Positions 34,392 to 43,609 of a stretch of 64,000 bases of DNA are shown here, in pieces. The stretch's first letter is position 1, and every line of letters begins with the position of its first letter. The notes below the pieces were generated by a model. That model made no database searches and was not told the origin of the DNA. It saw only the letters and a list, made by a program, of their open reading frames with translations. A program made the translations under genes and the position numbers. The stretch comes from DASWJS01 sp036397035 (GTDB lineage: Bacteria; Actinomycetota; AC-67), in assembly GCA_036397035.1 (NCBI GenBank), contig DASWJS010000017.1:62001-126000 (forward strand), read 5' to 3'.

Positions 34392-35305
34392 AGGCCGAGC
34401 GCCTCGACGCCGGCATCGTCGCGATCGACACGCAGATGGCCGGGTACGAGGAGGTCGTCGCCGCGTTCGTGGTTCCCGGCGACCGCCCGGCCGTCGTCGA
34501 GACCGGTCCCGCCACGGTCACGCAGACGCTCACCGACGGGCTCGCGGCGCTCGGGCTCGGACCCGACGACGTCGCCTACTTCGTCGTCTCCCACGTTCAC
34601 CTGGACCACGCCGGCGCGGCCGGCGACGTGGCCGAGCGCTTCCCCCGCGCCCAGGTCGTCGTGCACTCGGCCGGCGCACGGCACCTCGCCGATCCGAGCC
34701 GCCTGATGGCAAGCGCCCAGCGCGTCTTCGGCGAGCGGATGTCGACGTTTGGACCTCTGCGCCCGGTCCCCGAGGACCGCCTGCTCGCCGTCGATCCGGG
34801 CGCGCGGCTCGACCTCGGGGGCGGGCGGTCGCTGGAGATCGTGGAGGCGCGCGGGCACGCCAAGCACCACATGGCGATCCAGGACTCCGACAGCGGCGTG
34901 CTGTTCGTCGGCGATTCGATGGGCGTGTACCTTCCGGAGGCGGACGTGCTGCGGCCGGCCACGCCGCCGCCCGACTTCGACCTCGACGTCGCGCTCGCCA
35001 CGCTCCGCGGGTTCCGCGCGCGCGACCCGCGCGGGCTCTACCTCACCCACTACGGGCCTGCCCCGGGCGACCGCGACTTCATCGCCGAAGCCGAGGAGCG
35101 GCTCGTCCGGTACGGCGCCATCGTCAAGGAGGCGATGGCGGAGTCGACCGACGTCGAGTTCCTGGCCGAGCGCCTCCGCGAGCGCACGTGGGACGACTAC
35201 CGCGCCGTCCACGACCGGCCCGAGGTCCTGGCCAAGTTCGAGGCGCTCAACGCGTGGCGGTCGAGCGCGGCCGGCTACCTGCGGTACTTCCAGACGACCG
35301 ATTGA
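34370..35305 (+). CDS. Metallo-beta-lactamase-fold hydrolase
   Basis: About 311 residues. Motif HVHLDHAG gives the HxHxDH metal site; a later His in EARGHAKHH, Asp in FVGDSMG and His in LTHYGP complete it. The C-terminal ~80 residues are helical. Three GTG/CTG starts are possible (34370, 34376, 34388); the first is given, overlapping the lipoprotein gene by 22 nt. Family members include glyoxalase-II-like and lactonase-like hydrolases; the substrate is unknown. It is the last gene of transporter operon 2. Confidence 0.85.
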   Translation: MVVGAALKAERLDAGIVAIDTQMAGYEEVVAAFVVPGDRPAVVETGPATVTQTLTDGLAALGLGPDDVAYFVVSHVHLDHAGAAGDVAERFPRAQVVVHSAGARHLADPSRLMASAQRVFGERMSTFGPLRPVPEDRLLAVDPGARLDLGGGRSLEIVEARGHAKHHMAIQDSDSGVLFVGDSMGVYLPEADVLRPATPPPDFDLDVALATLRGFRARDPRGLYLTHYGPAPGDRDFIAEAEERLVRYGAIVKEAMAESTDVEFLAERLRERTWDDYRAVHDRPEVLAKFEALNAWRSSAAGYLRYFQTTD

Positions 35306-35312
35306 TTGCCCG

Positions 35313-35331
35313 GGGCGCCCGTCGGGCGCCC
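35313..35331. terminator. Palindromic hairpin between convergent genes
   Basis: GGGCGCCC, 3-nt loop, GGGCGCCC: an 8-bp GC hairpin in the 29-nt gap between the hydrolase gene and the convergent secreted-protein gene. There is no U-tract. Position suggests a bidirectional terminator. Confidence 0.5.
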
Positions 35332-35334
35332 GCG

Positions 35335-35793
35335 CTAGTGGTTCCGGCGCAGCATGACCGTCCCGGCGGTCGGCACGTTCCCGCACACTTCGTCGTAGCC
35401 GATGAAGACCGTCGTCGTCCGGCCGCCCAAGAATGCCGAGCCGAGCGTCTGCCAGCCTCCGGTCGTGCACCCGCTCATCTGGATGTCACCCGTACCCTGG
35501 CCGCACACCCCGTCACCGCCGTCCTGGCAGACGCTGAAGTACATGCCCACGCCGTTGCTGTCGGTGACCTTGATCTGGTTGGGCGCGAAGGCGACCTCTC
35601 CGAACGGCACCCCGCCACGGTTCACGCCGCCCTGCGACCCGCTGAGGCCCACGCTGCCCACGCCGTCGATCGAGACAATGCCCGGCGTCACGTAGTCCCC
35701 CGACACGGACTGATGGTTCGCCACCGCCGGACCCGGCATGCCGAGCATCGCGAGCGCGATCGACGCGGTCGCTCCCAGAACGAGCTTCCTCAC
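35335..35793 (-). CDS. Small secreted protein A, paralogue of the 36.5-kb gene
   Basis: 152 residues. The GTG start was chosen 8 nt behind GAGGGGGG and gives a Sec signal (MRKLVLGATASIALAMLGMP, cleavage near ANHQ). The mature part shares a pattern with the product at 36509-36940: VxFxPNQIxxTD, FxVCQ, CG, GCxTxGW, a hydrophobic strand, a Cys and VPTxGTV before the end. It is a beta-rich, disulfide-bonded secreted domain of unknown role. Last gene of a four-gene minus-strand cluster. Confidence 0.75.
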   Translation of the reverse strand: MRKLVLGATASIALAMLGMPGPAVANHQSVSGDYVTPGIVSIDGVGSVGLSGSQGGVNRGGVPFGEVAFAPNQIKVTDSNGVGMYFSVCQDGGDGVCGQGTGDIQMSGCTTGGWQTLGSAFLGGRTTTVFIGYDEVCGNVPTAGTVMLRRNH

Positions 35794-35807
35794 TTTCGCC
35801 ACCCCCC

Positions 35808-36365
35808 TCAGCCGGTAAACGCCGGACACGGCGAGCCGCCGGTCGAGTCGCCCGTGTAGTAGTCCCACGTCTTGTACACCGCGGAGTGAGGGCTGCCCGG
35901 CTTCACGAGCTTGAAGCAGCCCGACGCGTCGGCGTTGAACTTGATCCGGTTGGTCGCGCCTTCGGCCTCTTCATAGTCGTAGATCCACTGCGACCCCGAG
36001 CCCGACGTCTTTGTGAGGGTGATCTCGCCCTTGATCGAGATGCCGAGCCCGCCGTCTCTGATCTCGACGATGACCGACTCACCCTGGTCGGAAGTCGCGA
36101 CGAAGCGAGGCTGGATGCCCCCGGTTCCCAGCGGGATCATGTGCGTGTTCTGCGGCACGTCGTTCTCGGTCGTCAGGCACCCGAGCGCTCCGGGGTTGTA
36201 CGACTGGCCCCCGGTCGCGCCCGTGCCGCCCAGTTCGCCGACGTAGGCGCCGGTGACGAAGAACGCAAAGATCGTGCAGTCGTTCGCGCCGGCCTGCGAC
36301 GCCGCCGGAGACATCGCGGGCAGCACCGCGGCCACAAGGGCGAGCGCGGAGATCGATCGTCTCAC
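35808..36365 (-). CDS. Small secreted protein B
   Basis: 185 residues. GTG start 8 nt after GGAGG; an ATG two codons upstream sits directly on the Shine-Dalgarno sequence and is less likely. Sec signal MRRSISALALVAAVLP...ASQA. Mature part has four Cys, is beta-rich and Gly-rich, and is not clearly related to its neighbours. Function unknown. Confidence 0.72.
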   Translation of the reverse strand: MRRSISALALVAAVLPAMSPAASQAGANDCTIFAFFVTGAYVGELGGTGATGGQSYNPGALGCLTTENDVPQNTHMIPLGTGGIQPRFVATSDQGESVIVEIRDGGLGISIKGEITLTKTSGSGSQWIYDYEEAEGATNRIKFNADASGCFKLVKPGSPHSAVYKTWDYYTGDSTGGSPCPAFTG

Positions 36366-36508
36366 CTTCATCCCCTCCCGGCCGCTCGAAGGTCGTTTCG
36401 AGCGGCCCCTCCGGATCGCCCTCGTGCGGCGATCCCTTTGGCGCCACCATTTCGACGCCGGTACGCCCGATACCTCCCCTTCCGGCAGGCCGCGGACAAC
36501 GACGGCGG

Positions 36509-36940
36509 TCAGGTGTGCCGGATTTCGACCGTCCCCTGCGTCGGCACGCCCAGGCAGTCGGCGTCGTCGGAGACGCCCACCAGCACGCTGAGCGCGCGGT
36601 TGGCTTGGAAGCCGTAGATCGGCACCCACCCCGTGGTCGAGCACCCGGTCAGGCCGTCGCCGCTCGCGCCGCCGCACTCCGTCGAGCCCGTGGGCTGGCA
36701 CACCTTGAAGAAGACGCCGGGACCGGCGTCGTCGGTTATTCGTATCTGGTTCGGCACGAAGTCGACCTGACCGGCCGTGAACGCGGCCTCGCCCTGTCCT
36801 GCGCGGAACGTGCCGGAGAACGTCGTGCCGATTTGGACGATGCTGGCGCCCTGGTAGCTCCCGGAGGCGGCAGCCGCGTGACCCGCGGTGCTCCCGAGCA
36901 TCACCATCAGCAATGAGACGGCGGCGATGCGTACGCGCAA
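36509..36940 (-). CDS. Small secreted protein C, paralogue of the 35.3-kb gene
   Basis: 143 residues. TTG start 5 nt after AAAGGGGG; Sec signal MRVRIAAVSLLMVMLGSTAG...AAAS. The mature domain matches protein A in its order of motifs (VDFVPNQIRITD, FFKVCQ, CGGASGDGLTGCSTTGW, VPTQGTVEIR). The Cys spacing is kept between the two copies. Followed by a 143-nt gap without a recognisable gene before protein B. Confidence 0.75.
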   Translation of the reverse strand: MRVRIAAVSLLMVMLGSTAGHAAAASGSYQGASIVQIGTTFSGTFRAGQGEAAFTAGQVDFVPNQIRITDDAGPGVFFKVCQPTGSTECGGASGDGLTGCSTTGWVPIYGFQANRALSVLVGVSDDADCLGVPTQGTVEIRHT

Positions 36941-36966
36941 TGGTTCCCCCTTTGTTCGTTCGGTCC

Positions 36967-37443
36967 TTACAGGAATGTGGCGGTCACGGTCCCCGTCACG
37001 CCGTTGTTCACGCACTCCCGCTCGTTCGCCCAGGCGCCGACCCCTTCGACCTGCCCGACCGTGAGCACGAAGACGACGATGCGCTCCCCCTTCTTGATGG
37101 GCGTGTTGCTGAGGCTCGCGACGCCGGAGGCGTTCGTGCAATAGCCGATCTGCCAGCCGCCCTCGGCAGGATCGCACACATCGCCGCACACCAGGAGGGG
37201 GATCCCCTGCCTGCCCGTGATCTCATCGAAGATCTTGACCTTGGTGTATTTCTTGCCCGGGCGAGACGGGAAGGCGTATCCGGATATGCCCGCCTTCTGG
37301 CCGGTCGTGCTCGAGCGAGGAGCGTTCACCTCGTATCCGCCGGGCGTTGCCACGTAGCGAGCCGACTCCGTCCCCGCGTGGCCCGGCAGCCCCGCCGCGA
37401 GGACGGCGACGACGGCCAGCGCAGCCGTGGCGATTCGTCTCAT
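36967..37443 (-). CDS. Small secreted protein D, distant relative of A and C
   Basis: 158 residues. ATG with GGGAGG 6 nt upstream; Sec signal MRRIATAALAVVAVLAAGLP...HAG. The C-terminal ~90 residues follow the same plan as proteins A and C (LLVCGDVCD, GWQIGYC, VVVFVLTV-like strand, ECVNNGVTGTV), so a common fold is likely but more diverged. First gene of the cluster, 153 nt downstream of the 5S terminator. Confidence 0.72.
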   Translation of the reverse strand: MRRIATAALAVVAVLAAGLPGHAGTESARYVATPGGYEVNAPRSSTTGQKAGISGYAFPSRPGKKYTKVKIFDEITGRQGIPLLVCGDVCDPAEGGWQIGYCTNASGVASLSNTPIKKGERIVVFVLTVGQVEGVGAWANERECVNNGVTGTVTATFL

Positions 37444-37596
37444 GGTGGTCCTCCCTTCGGGCCCTTGTGGGGCCACCCCCATCCTGCTCCCCTGCTTCGA
37501 CGCGAGAAGCCCGGGCTCCTCCCCCGTCCGCGGCTCCGGCGGGCGGCCTGTGGCGCAACCCCGGCGGGCGCCCGAATCACGGCCCGATATAAGGCC

Positions 37597-37621
37597 GGGG
37601 CCGGCCCGAAGGGCCGGCCCC
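37597..37621 (-). terminator. Terminator of the 23S-5S unit
   Basis: A perfect 11-bp GC stem (GGGGCCGGCCC) around a short TTCG-type loop begins 6 nt after the 5S 3' end and is followed by a T/A-rich stretch (CCTTATAT) on the minus strand. Confidence 0.75.
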
Positions 37622-37627
37622 GAAGTG

Positions 37628-37745
37628 TCCCGGCGGTGTCCTACTCTCCCACGCAGTCGCCCACGCAGTACCATCGGCGCTGGAGGGCTTAACTTCCGGG
37701 TTCGGTATGGGACCGGGTGTGTCCCCTCCGCTATCGCCACCGAAA
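37628..37745 (-). rRNA. rrf: 5S ribosomal RNA
   Basis: About 118 nt. Contains the conserved GGTCCCATACCGAACCCGGA, AGTTAAGC and GGGAGAGTAGG blocks. The ends were placed by the 9-bp helix I between TTTCGGTGG and CCGCCGGGA. It follows the 23S gene after an 82-nt spacer. Confidence 0.93.
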
Positions 37746-37816
37746 CGTCTATGGGAGCGCTCGCAGTGGCGCGCTCCATTTGTCAAGGGGCAGCGCCGCG
37801 CGCGCCCCTCGAGCAC

Positions 37817-37833
37817 CCATAGCGAGTGTGAGC
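37817..37833 (-). other. 3' arm of the 23S precursor processing stem
   Basis: The 17 nt immediately beyond the mature 23S 3' end are perfectly complementary to 42458-42474 just upstream of the 5' end. Together they form the long stem that brings the precursor ends together, the usual RNase III processing substrate. This stem fixes the extent of the 23S unit. Confidence 0.85.
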
Positions 37834-37963
37834 GAACCAAGGCCTCGGCCTATTAGTACCGGTCGGCTCCACGTGTTGCCACGCTTCCACCTCCGGCCTA
37901 TCAACCCGCTAGCCTTGCGGGGGCCTTACCGGGTTAACCCCGTGGGAGGCCTCATCTTGGAAC

Positions 37964-38003
<40 letters not shown>

Positions 38004-38055
38004 CACATCGCAAACCAGCCATGCCCTTGGCAGGACAACTGGCACACGAGCGGTG

Positions 38056-38087
<32 letters not shown>

Positions 38088-38128
38088 CTTTCCTCAAGCC
38101 TCCTGCGCTCACGGTGGATAGGGACCGA

Positions 38129-38865
38129 CACAATTGTTACTCCCGACTCGCCATCGGTCGGGGGCCAGGACATTTCTGCCTGACTCTGCATGTCGCCATG
38201 CAGGTCGGACCATATCTTCACGTTCGGTGTGGACCCGAATCGTGTCTGGCATATGGTCTCTGAGGATTCTCGACGCCTTCAATTCGATGGATCCTCCGGT
38301 ACCTCCCTCCACCATTCATGGTGAGGGCCAGTCTCCGGAGTCGATCGAAACCTTCCCGGCAGCGGTGCTCTCCCGCCACCATCGCGCGAACGATCGACGC
38401 GAAGGTGTCGAAGTCACCCTGCTTACTGCTCAGAAGGGGCTGCGCCTCGAAGAAGGGAATGATCCTCTTCATGAGATCCTCGCGGTTCCTCACGACCAGG
38501 ACGAGCGTCCGGTCGCTGCCGCCTCGGTGATTCTCCCTGATCCTTCCGCAGCCGAACCGCCGCACCATCGCGTCGAGCACCTGCCGGCGCTCCGGGTTCT
38601 GGGGGTTCTGGCTGACGTGAAATTCAGGGACGAGTTGCCATCCGAGGCGAGTGCTTGGATTCCGCTGGATCGCAACATGGAACGATCCTTCTCCGTCGAC
38701 GTAGCCGGCTATGTAGGCGTCGAGCCTTTCCTGCTGATCGACCGCACCCGCCACATTGTCACTGCACATGTCACCACCCTAGCAGTCGGGCCTGACAAGG
38801 TCAGTAGTGCGGGATTCTCGGTTGTTCCAGCATATAGCCAGATTTATAGACAGCGCGGTCAAACC
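38129..38865 (-). mobile_element. Group I intron in 23S rRNA at U2604 (E. coli numbering)
   Basis: 737 nt. The exon junction is unambiguous: GAGACAGT | intron | TCGGTCCC. P1: exon GACAGU pairs with intron GCUGUC (38848-38854), giving the required U-G pair at the 5' splice site. The intron ends in G. Core elements: GCTATATGCTGGAA, AACCGAGAATC, and P7 formed by GACCATAT (inside CTCAGAGACCATATGCC) with ATATGGTC (38207-38219). This is the IB-type layout common to LAGLIDADG-carrying rRNA introns. Position number comes from counting A2602 in GACAGUUCGG. Confidence 0.92.
38218..38769 (-). CDS. LAGLIDADG homing endonuclease of the 2604 intron
   Basis: 183 residues with a single LAGLIDADG helix, YIAGYVDGEGSF (residues 19-30, catalytic acid Glu27), so it should act as a homodimer like I-CreI. 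Downstream come the beta-strand segments GWQLVPEFHVSQ and LVLVVRNREDL, as in the family. It begins MCSDNV...DQQERL, closely resembling the endonuclease of the other intron. The frame runs through the 5' strand of P7 and ends inside its 3' strand, so ribozyme core and protein C-terminus share sequence. No frameshift is seen; likely intact. Confidence 0.9.
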   Translation of the reverse strand: MCSDNVAGAVDQQERLDAYIAGYVDGEGSFHVAIQRNPSTRLGWQLVPEFHVSQNPQNPERRQVLDAMVRRFGCGRIRENHRGGSDRTLVLVVRNREDLMKRIIPFFEAQPLLSSKQGDFDTFASIVRAMVAGEHRCREGFDRLRRLALTMNGGGRYRRIHRIEGVENPQRPYARHDSGPHRT

Positions 38866-38943
38866 ACTGTCTCACGACGTTCTAAACCCAGCTCGCGTAC
38901 CGCTTTAACCGGCGAACAGCCGGACCCTTGGGAGATGCTCCAC

Positions 38944-38976
<33 letters not shown>

Positions 38977-39484
38977 GAGCCTCGCCGTCGCTGTGGACGC
39001 TTGGGCGAGACTAGCCTGTTATCCCCGGGGTACCTTTTAGCCGTTTAGCAACGGCGCTTCCACACGCCACCGCTGGATCACTAGACCCTGCTTTCGCACC
39101 TGCTCGACGTGTCCGTCTCGCAGTCAAGCTCCCTTTTGCTCTTACACTCGATGCACGATTGCCAACCGTGCTGAGGGAACCTTTGGGCGCCTCCGTTACC
39201 TTTTGGGAGGCAACCGCCCCAGTCAAACTGCCTGCCTGGCGCTGTCCGAGATCCGGATAACGGACCCTCGTTAGACGCCCAGCACGAGAAGGGTGGTATT
39301 TCAAGGATGGCTCCACGAAGGCCGAAACCCTCGCTTCAACGCCTCCCACCTATCCTACGCAACCCGAACCGAACACCAACACCAAACTACAGTAAAGGTC
39401 CCGGGGTCTTTCCGTCCTACCGTGAGTAGGCCGCATCTTCACAGCCAATGCAATTTCGCCGAGTCCCTGGTCGAGACAGCGCCC

Positions 39485-40357
<873 letters not shown>

Positions 40358-41256
40358 CGCTTCGGTTCAGAGCTTCGCCCGAAGGCTAACCCCTCCCCTT
40401 AACGTTCCGGCACCGGGCAGGTGTCAGAGGGTATACAGCGCCTTGCGGCTTCGCACCCTCCTGTGTTTTTAGTAAACAGTCGCTTGGGCCTGGTCACTGC
40501 GACCTCAGCCGGCTCGAGCCGCGTGGACTCTCACCGTCCGAGGCACCCCTTCTTCCGAAGTTACGGGGTTAGATTGCCGAGTTCCTTGACCAGGGTTCAC
40601 TCGATCGCCTTAGTATTCTCTACTTGCCCACCTGAGTCGGTTTGGGGTACGGGCACCTTTCCCACTCCCTAGAGGTTTTTCTCGGCAGCATAGGATCAGT
40701 CACTTCGTCCCTGCGGACTCGGCATCGCACCTCAGGATCATGCCCCCACGGATTTGCCTATGGGGACTCCCTACGTGCTTACCCCGGGACGACCATCGCC
40801 CGGGTTGACCTACCTTCCTGCGTCACCCCATCGGTGACCTAGTACCACCTGGGTCGGTAGCCCCCGAAGGGGTTTCCTTAGCAAGATGGATTCGATCTTG
40901 GCGCGGGAACGGTGGTACAGGAATATCAACCTGTTATCCATCGACTACGCCTGTCGGCCTCGCCTTAGGTCCCGACTAACCCTGGGCGGATGAACCTTCC
41001 CCAGGAACCCTTGGGCATTCGGCGGAGGGGTTCCTCCCCCCTCTTTCGCTACTCATGGCGGCATTCGCTCTCGACACGCATCCACGGCTGGGTCACCCCG
41101 CCGCTTCACCCGCGTGTCCATGCTCCCCTACCGAGCCGGTCGCTTGGACGCATGAGGCCTCCCCCATGCGCCGGCTCATGACCGGCTCCCACAGCTTCGG
41201 TGACGTGCTTAAGCCCCGTTACATTTTCCGCGCCCAACTACTCGACCAGTGAGCTG

Positions 41257-41307
<51 letters not shown>

Positions 41308-41631
41308 ACGCGGCTGGACATCGTTTCCCACTTAGCACGTTCTTAGGGACCTTAGCCGATGATCTGGGCTGTTTCCCTTTCGACTACGAACCTTATCGCC
41401 CGCAGTCTCACTGCCGTACTTAGCGCATCGGTATTCGGAGTTTGCCTGAGTTCAGTAAGCTTGTGGGCCCCCTAGCCCAAGCAGTGCTCTACCCCCGATG
41501 CGGAACATACGACGCTGTACCTAAATACATTTCGGGGAGAACCAGCTATCACCGGGTTTGATTGGCCTTTCACCCCTACCCACAGGTCATCCGCCCACTT
41601 TTCAACGTGAGTCGGTTCGGTCCTCCACGCG

Positions 41632-41669
<38 letters not shown>

Positions 41670-42457
41670 CCGGCTTCGGGTCTACATCACGCGACTGGAC
41701 GCCCTATTCAGACTCGGTTTCCCTACGGCTCCGGCACACGCCTTAACCTTGCCACGTAACGTAACTCGCCGCCTCATTCTTCAAAAGGCACGCCGTCACG
41801 CACCGCCCGGTTGCCCGGACGGCTAGCTCCGACGGTTTGTAGGCACACGGTTTCAGGTACTATTTCACTCCCCTCCCGGGGTGCTTTTCACCTTTCCCTC
41901 ACGGTACTGGTTCACTATCGGTCGCCAGGTAGTGTTTAGCCTTAGGGGGTGGTCCCCCCAGATTCACGCCGAATTCCACGTGCTCGGCGCTACTTGGGAT
42001 CCCAATCGGGAGGTCGATCGCATTTCGCTTACGGGGCTGTTACCCGCTGTGGCCGCCCTTTCCATGGCGTTCAGCTATGTGTCGACTTTGTAACTCCCTG
42101 GCAGTACCGGCGTACCGCCTGATCGGTCCCACGACCCCTGCATGACAACGCCACCGGGCTATCACGTCACACAGGTTTAGGCTGTCCCCGTTTCGCTCAC
42201 CGCTACTCAGGGGATCGCGGTTGCTTTCTCTTCCTCCGGGTACTGAGATGTTTCACTTCCCCGGGTTCCCTCACCTTCGCCTATGTGTTCAGCGAAGGGT
42301 GACTGGCCACTACGCCAGCCGGGTTGCCCCATTCGGAGATCCACGGATCGAAGCTTGCTTGGCAGCTCCCCGTGGCTTATCGCAGCCTGCAACGTCCTTC
42401 GTCGGCTCCTGGCGCCAAGGCATCCACCGTATGCCCTTCGTACCTTGGCTCTTTGAT

Positions 42458-42474
42458 GCTCACACTCGCTATGG
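42458..42474 (-). other. 5' arm of the 23S precursor processing stem
   Basis: On the transcript CCATAGCGAGTGTGAGC, perfectly complementary to the 17 nt following the 23S 3' end. Lies 7 nt upstream of the mature 5' end. Confidence 0.85.
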
Positions 42475-42484
42475 AGTTCTCAAG
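42474..42484 (-). promoter_or_regulatory. boxA-like antitermination element
   Basis: CTTGAGAACTC on the transcript, just before the processing stem, resembles the boxA (CTTTGAAAACT-type) sequence found ahead of 23S genes. It lies downstream of the leader hairpin. Confidence 0.5.
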
Positions 42485-42526
42485 GTGCACGGGCGGCCAA
42501 CGAAGCTCGATCATCCCTGAGGGCCG

Positions 42527-42556
42527 AAAAATGCCGGTGACCTTGGGTCACCGGCA
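42527..42556 (-). terminator. Intrinsic-terminator-like hairpin in the 23S leader
   Basis: A perfect 11-bp stem (TGCCGGTGACC / GGTCACCGGCA) with a 3-nt loop is followed at once by TTTTT on the minus strand. It lies between the only good promoter and the 23S gene, so it would either end a short RNA of about 150 nt or be read through by rRNA antitermination. Confidence 0.7.
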
Positions 42557-42683
42557 GCCTCCCGCACGTTACCCGGAGGCATGGCGCGCGGTCCTAACGG
42601 CTGGTCTTCGGTCTGATCAGGGGTTTCCGCACTCAGTCGCTACCCTCGGCCCGAAGGACGTTCGCCTCCGGAGCCGACTGCGT

Positions 42684-42712
42684 ACTCTACGCCGCGCCCC
42701 TTGGGGTGTCAA
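42684..42712 (-). promoter_or_regulatory. Consensus promoter for the 23S-5S unit
   Basis: TTGACA (42707-42712), 17-nt spacer, TAGAGT (42684-42689) on the minus strand, a near-perfect housekeeping-sigma promoter. Start expected near 42677, about 200 nt before the processing stem. Besides the hairpin and boxA-like site, the leader between them shows no tRNA or protein gene. Confidence 0.75.
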
Positions 42713-42823
42713 CCGGGACGAGCACGCCCCGCGACCCCTCTGACCTGGGGTTCCGGCACCAAACGGACGTTCCGCGCCGGGGCAGGTGTCCGGCGGGCGC
42801 GCCTCGAATCTTCCTCCCCAGAC

Positions 42824-43606
42824 ATGACGCCCGCGATTCGCGCTGCCTTGTCCGCCGCCCTGTGCCTGCCGGCGGCGCTCACGCTGCTCGGAGCCGGTAG
42901 CCAGGCCGTCGCCTGCACGCAGGTAGTCGGCGTGACGCTCGGCGACGACTGCGACGGCGGCGGCGGCACGAAGCGCGTCAAGCAAGGCAAGGCTCGCGAC
43001 GCGGAGACCACGCTGTTCCAAAGCGCCAACCGCGCCCGATCCGACCAGGGCCTGGCCCCGCTTCGCTCCGACTCGGCCGCGCAGGCCGTGGCCCGCGACT
43101 ACGCGCAGGTCATGTGGCGCCGGGGAACGCTGCGGCACAACCCGGATCTGCGCTCGCCCGCCACGATGGACCGGCTCGGCCACCCGGCCGCAGTCGCGGA
43201 GAACGTCGGGAAGGGCCCGCGCGCGAGCAGCATCCACCGCGCCTTCATGCGCAGCCCGGGCCATCGCGCGAACATCCTCACGTCCCTGCCGAGGCTCGGC
43301 ATCGGCGCCTACTGGGACGGCAAGACCGTGTGGGCGGTCCAGGTCTTCCTCGGGCCGGGCGGAGCCTGGTTCGCGCCTTCCTCGCAGTCGGCGCTCCCGG
43401 CCGCGCACGGGGGGGCGCACGCCCGCGCCGGCTCGGGCGGCACGCTCCTTCCCGGCGAAGGCCTCGCCTCGCTGCCGGATGCCGCCGCAGCCGAAGCCCC
43501 GTCCGGACCCGGGCCGACCCCCTGGCTGCCGATCGGGATCGCGTTCGTCGCCGTGACGGTCCCGGGCGCGAGCCGGGCGCTGTGGCTGCGCCTCCGGCGC
43601 GCGTAG
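42824..43606 (+). CDS. CAP/SCP-domain (YkwD-like) secreted protein
   Basis: 260 residues from the ATG that opens the signal peptide (MTPAIRAALSAALCLPAALT...VACT). The CAP domain (~65-175) shows FQSANRARSDQGLAPLRSD, a His after the strand (WRRGTLRHNPDL), VAENVG and SPGHRANIL, the four family blocks. A Gly/Pro-rich segment and a C-terminal hydrophobic helix (WLPIGIAFVAVTV) with basic tail follow, implying a membrane anchor. Bacterial members are mostly uncharacterised. Stop is 3 nt from the convergent tyrS stop. No Shine-Dalgarno was seen. Confidence 0.87.
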   Translation: MTPAIRAALSAALCLPAALTLLGAGSQAVACTQVVGVTLGDDCDGGGGTKRVKQGKARDAETTLFQSANRARSDQGLAPLRSDSAAQAVARDYAQVMWRRGTLRHNPDLRSPATMDRLGHPAAVAENVGKGPRASSIHRAFMRSPGHRANILTSLPRLGIGAYWDGKTVWAVQVFLGPGGAWFAPSSQSALPAAHGGAHARAGSGGTLLPGEGLASLPDAAAAEAPSGPGPTPWLPIGIAFVAVTVPGASRALWLRLRRA

Positions 43607-43609
43607 TCC

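Noticed and set aside
42560..42677. A T-box leader upstream of 23S, suggested by a GACCGCG-containing stretch
   Set aside because: The tRNA-acceptor-binding UGGN is not present in the right place and no amino-acid gene lies downstream on that strand.
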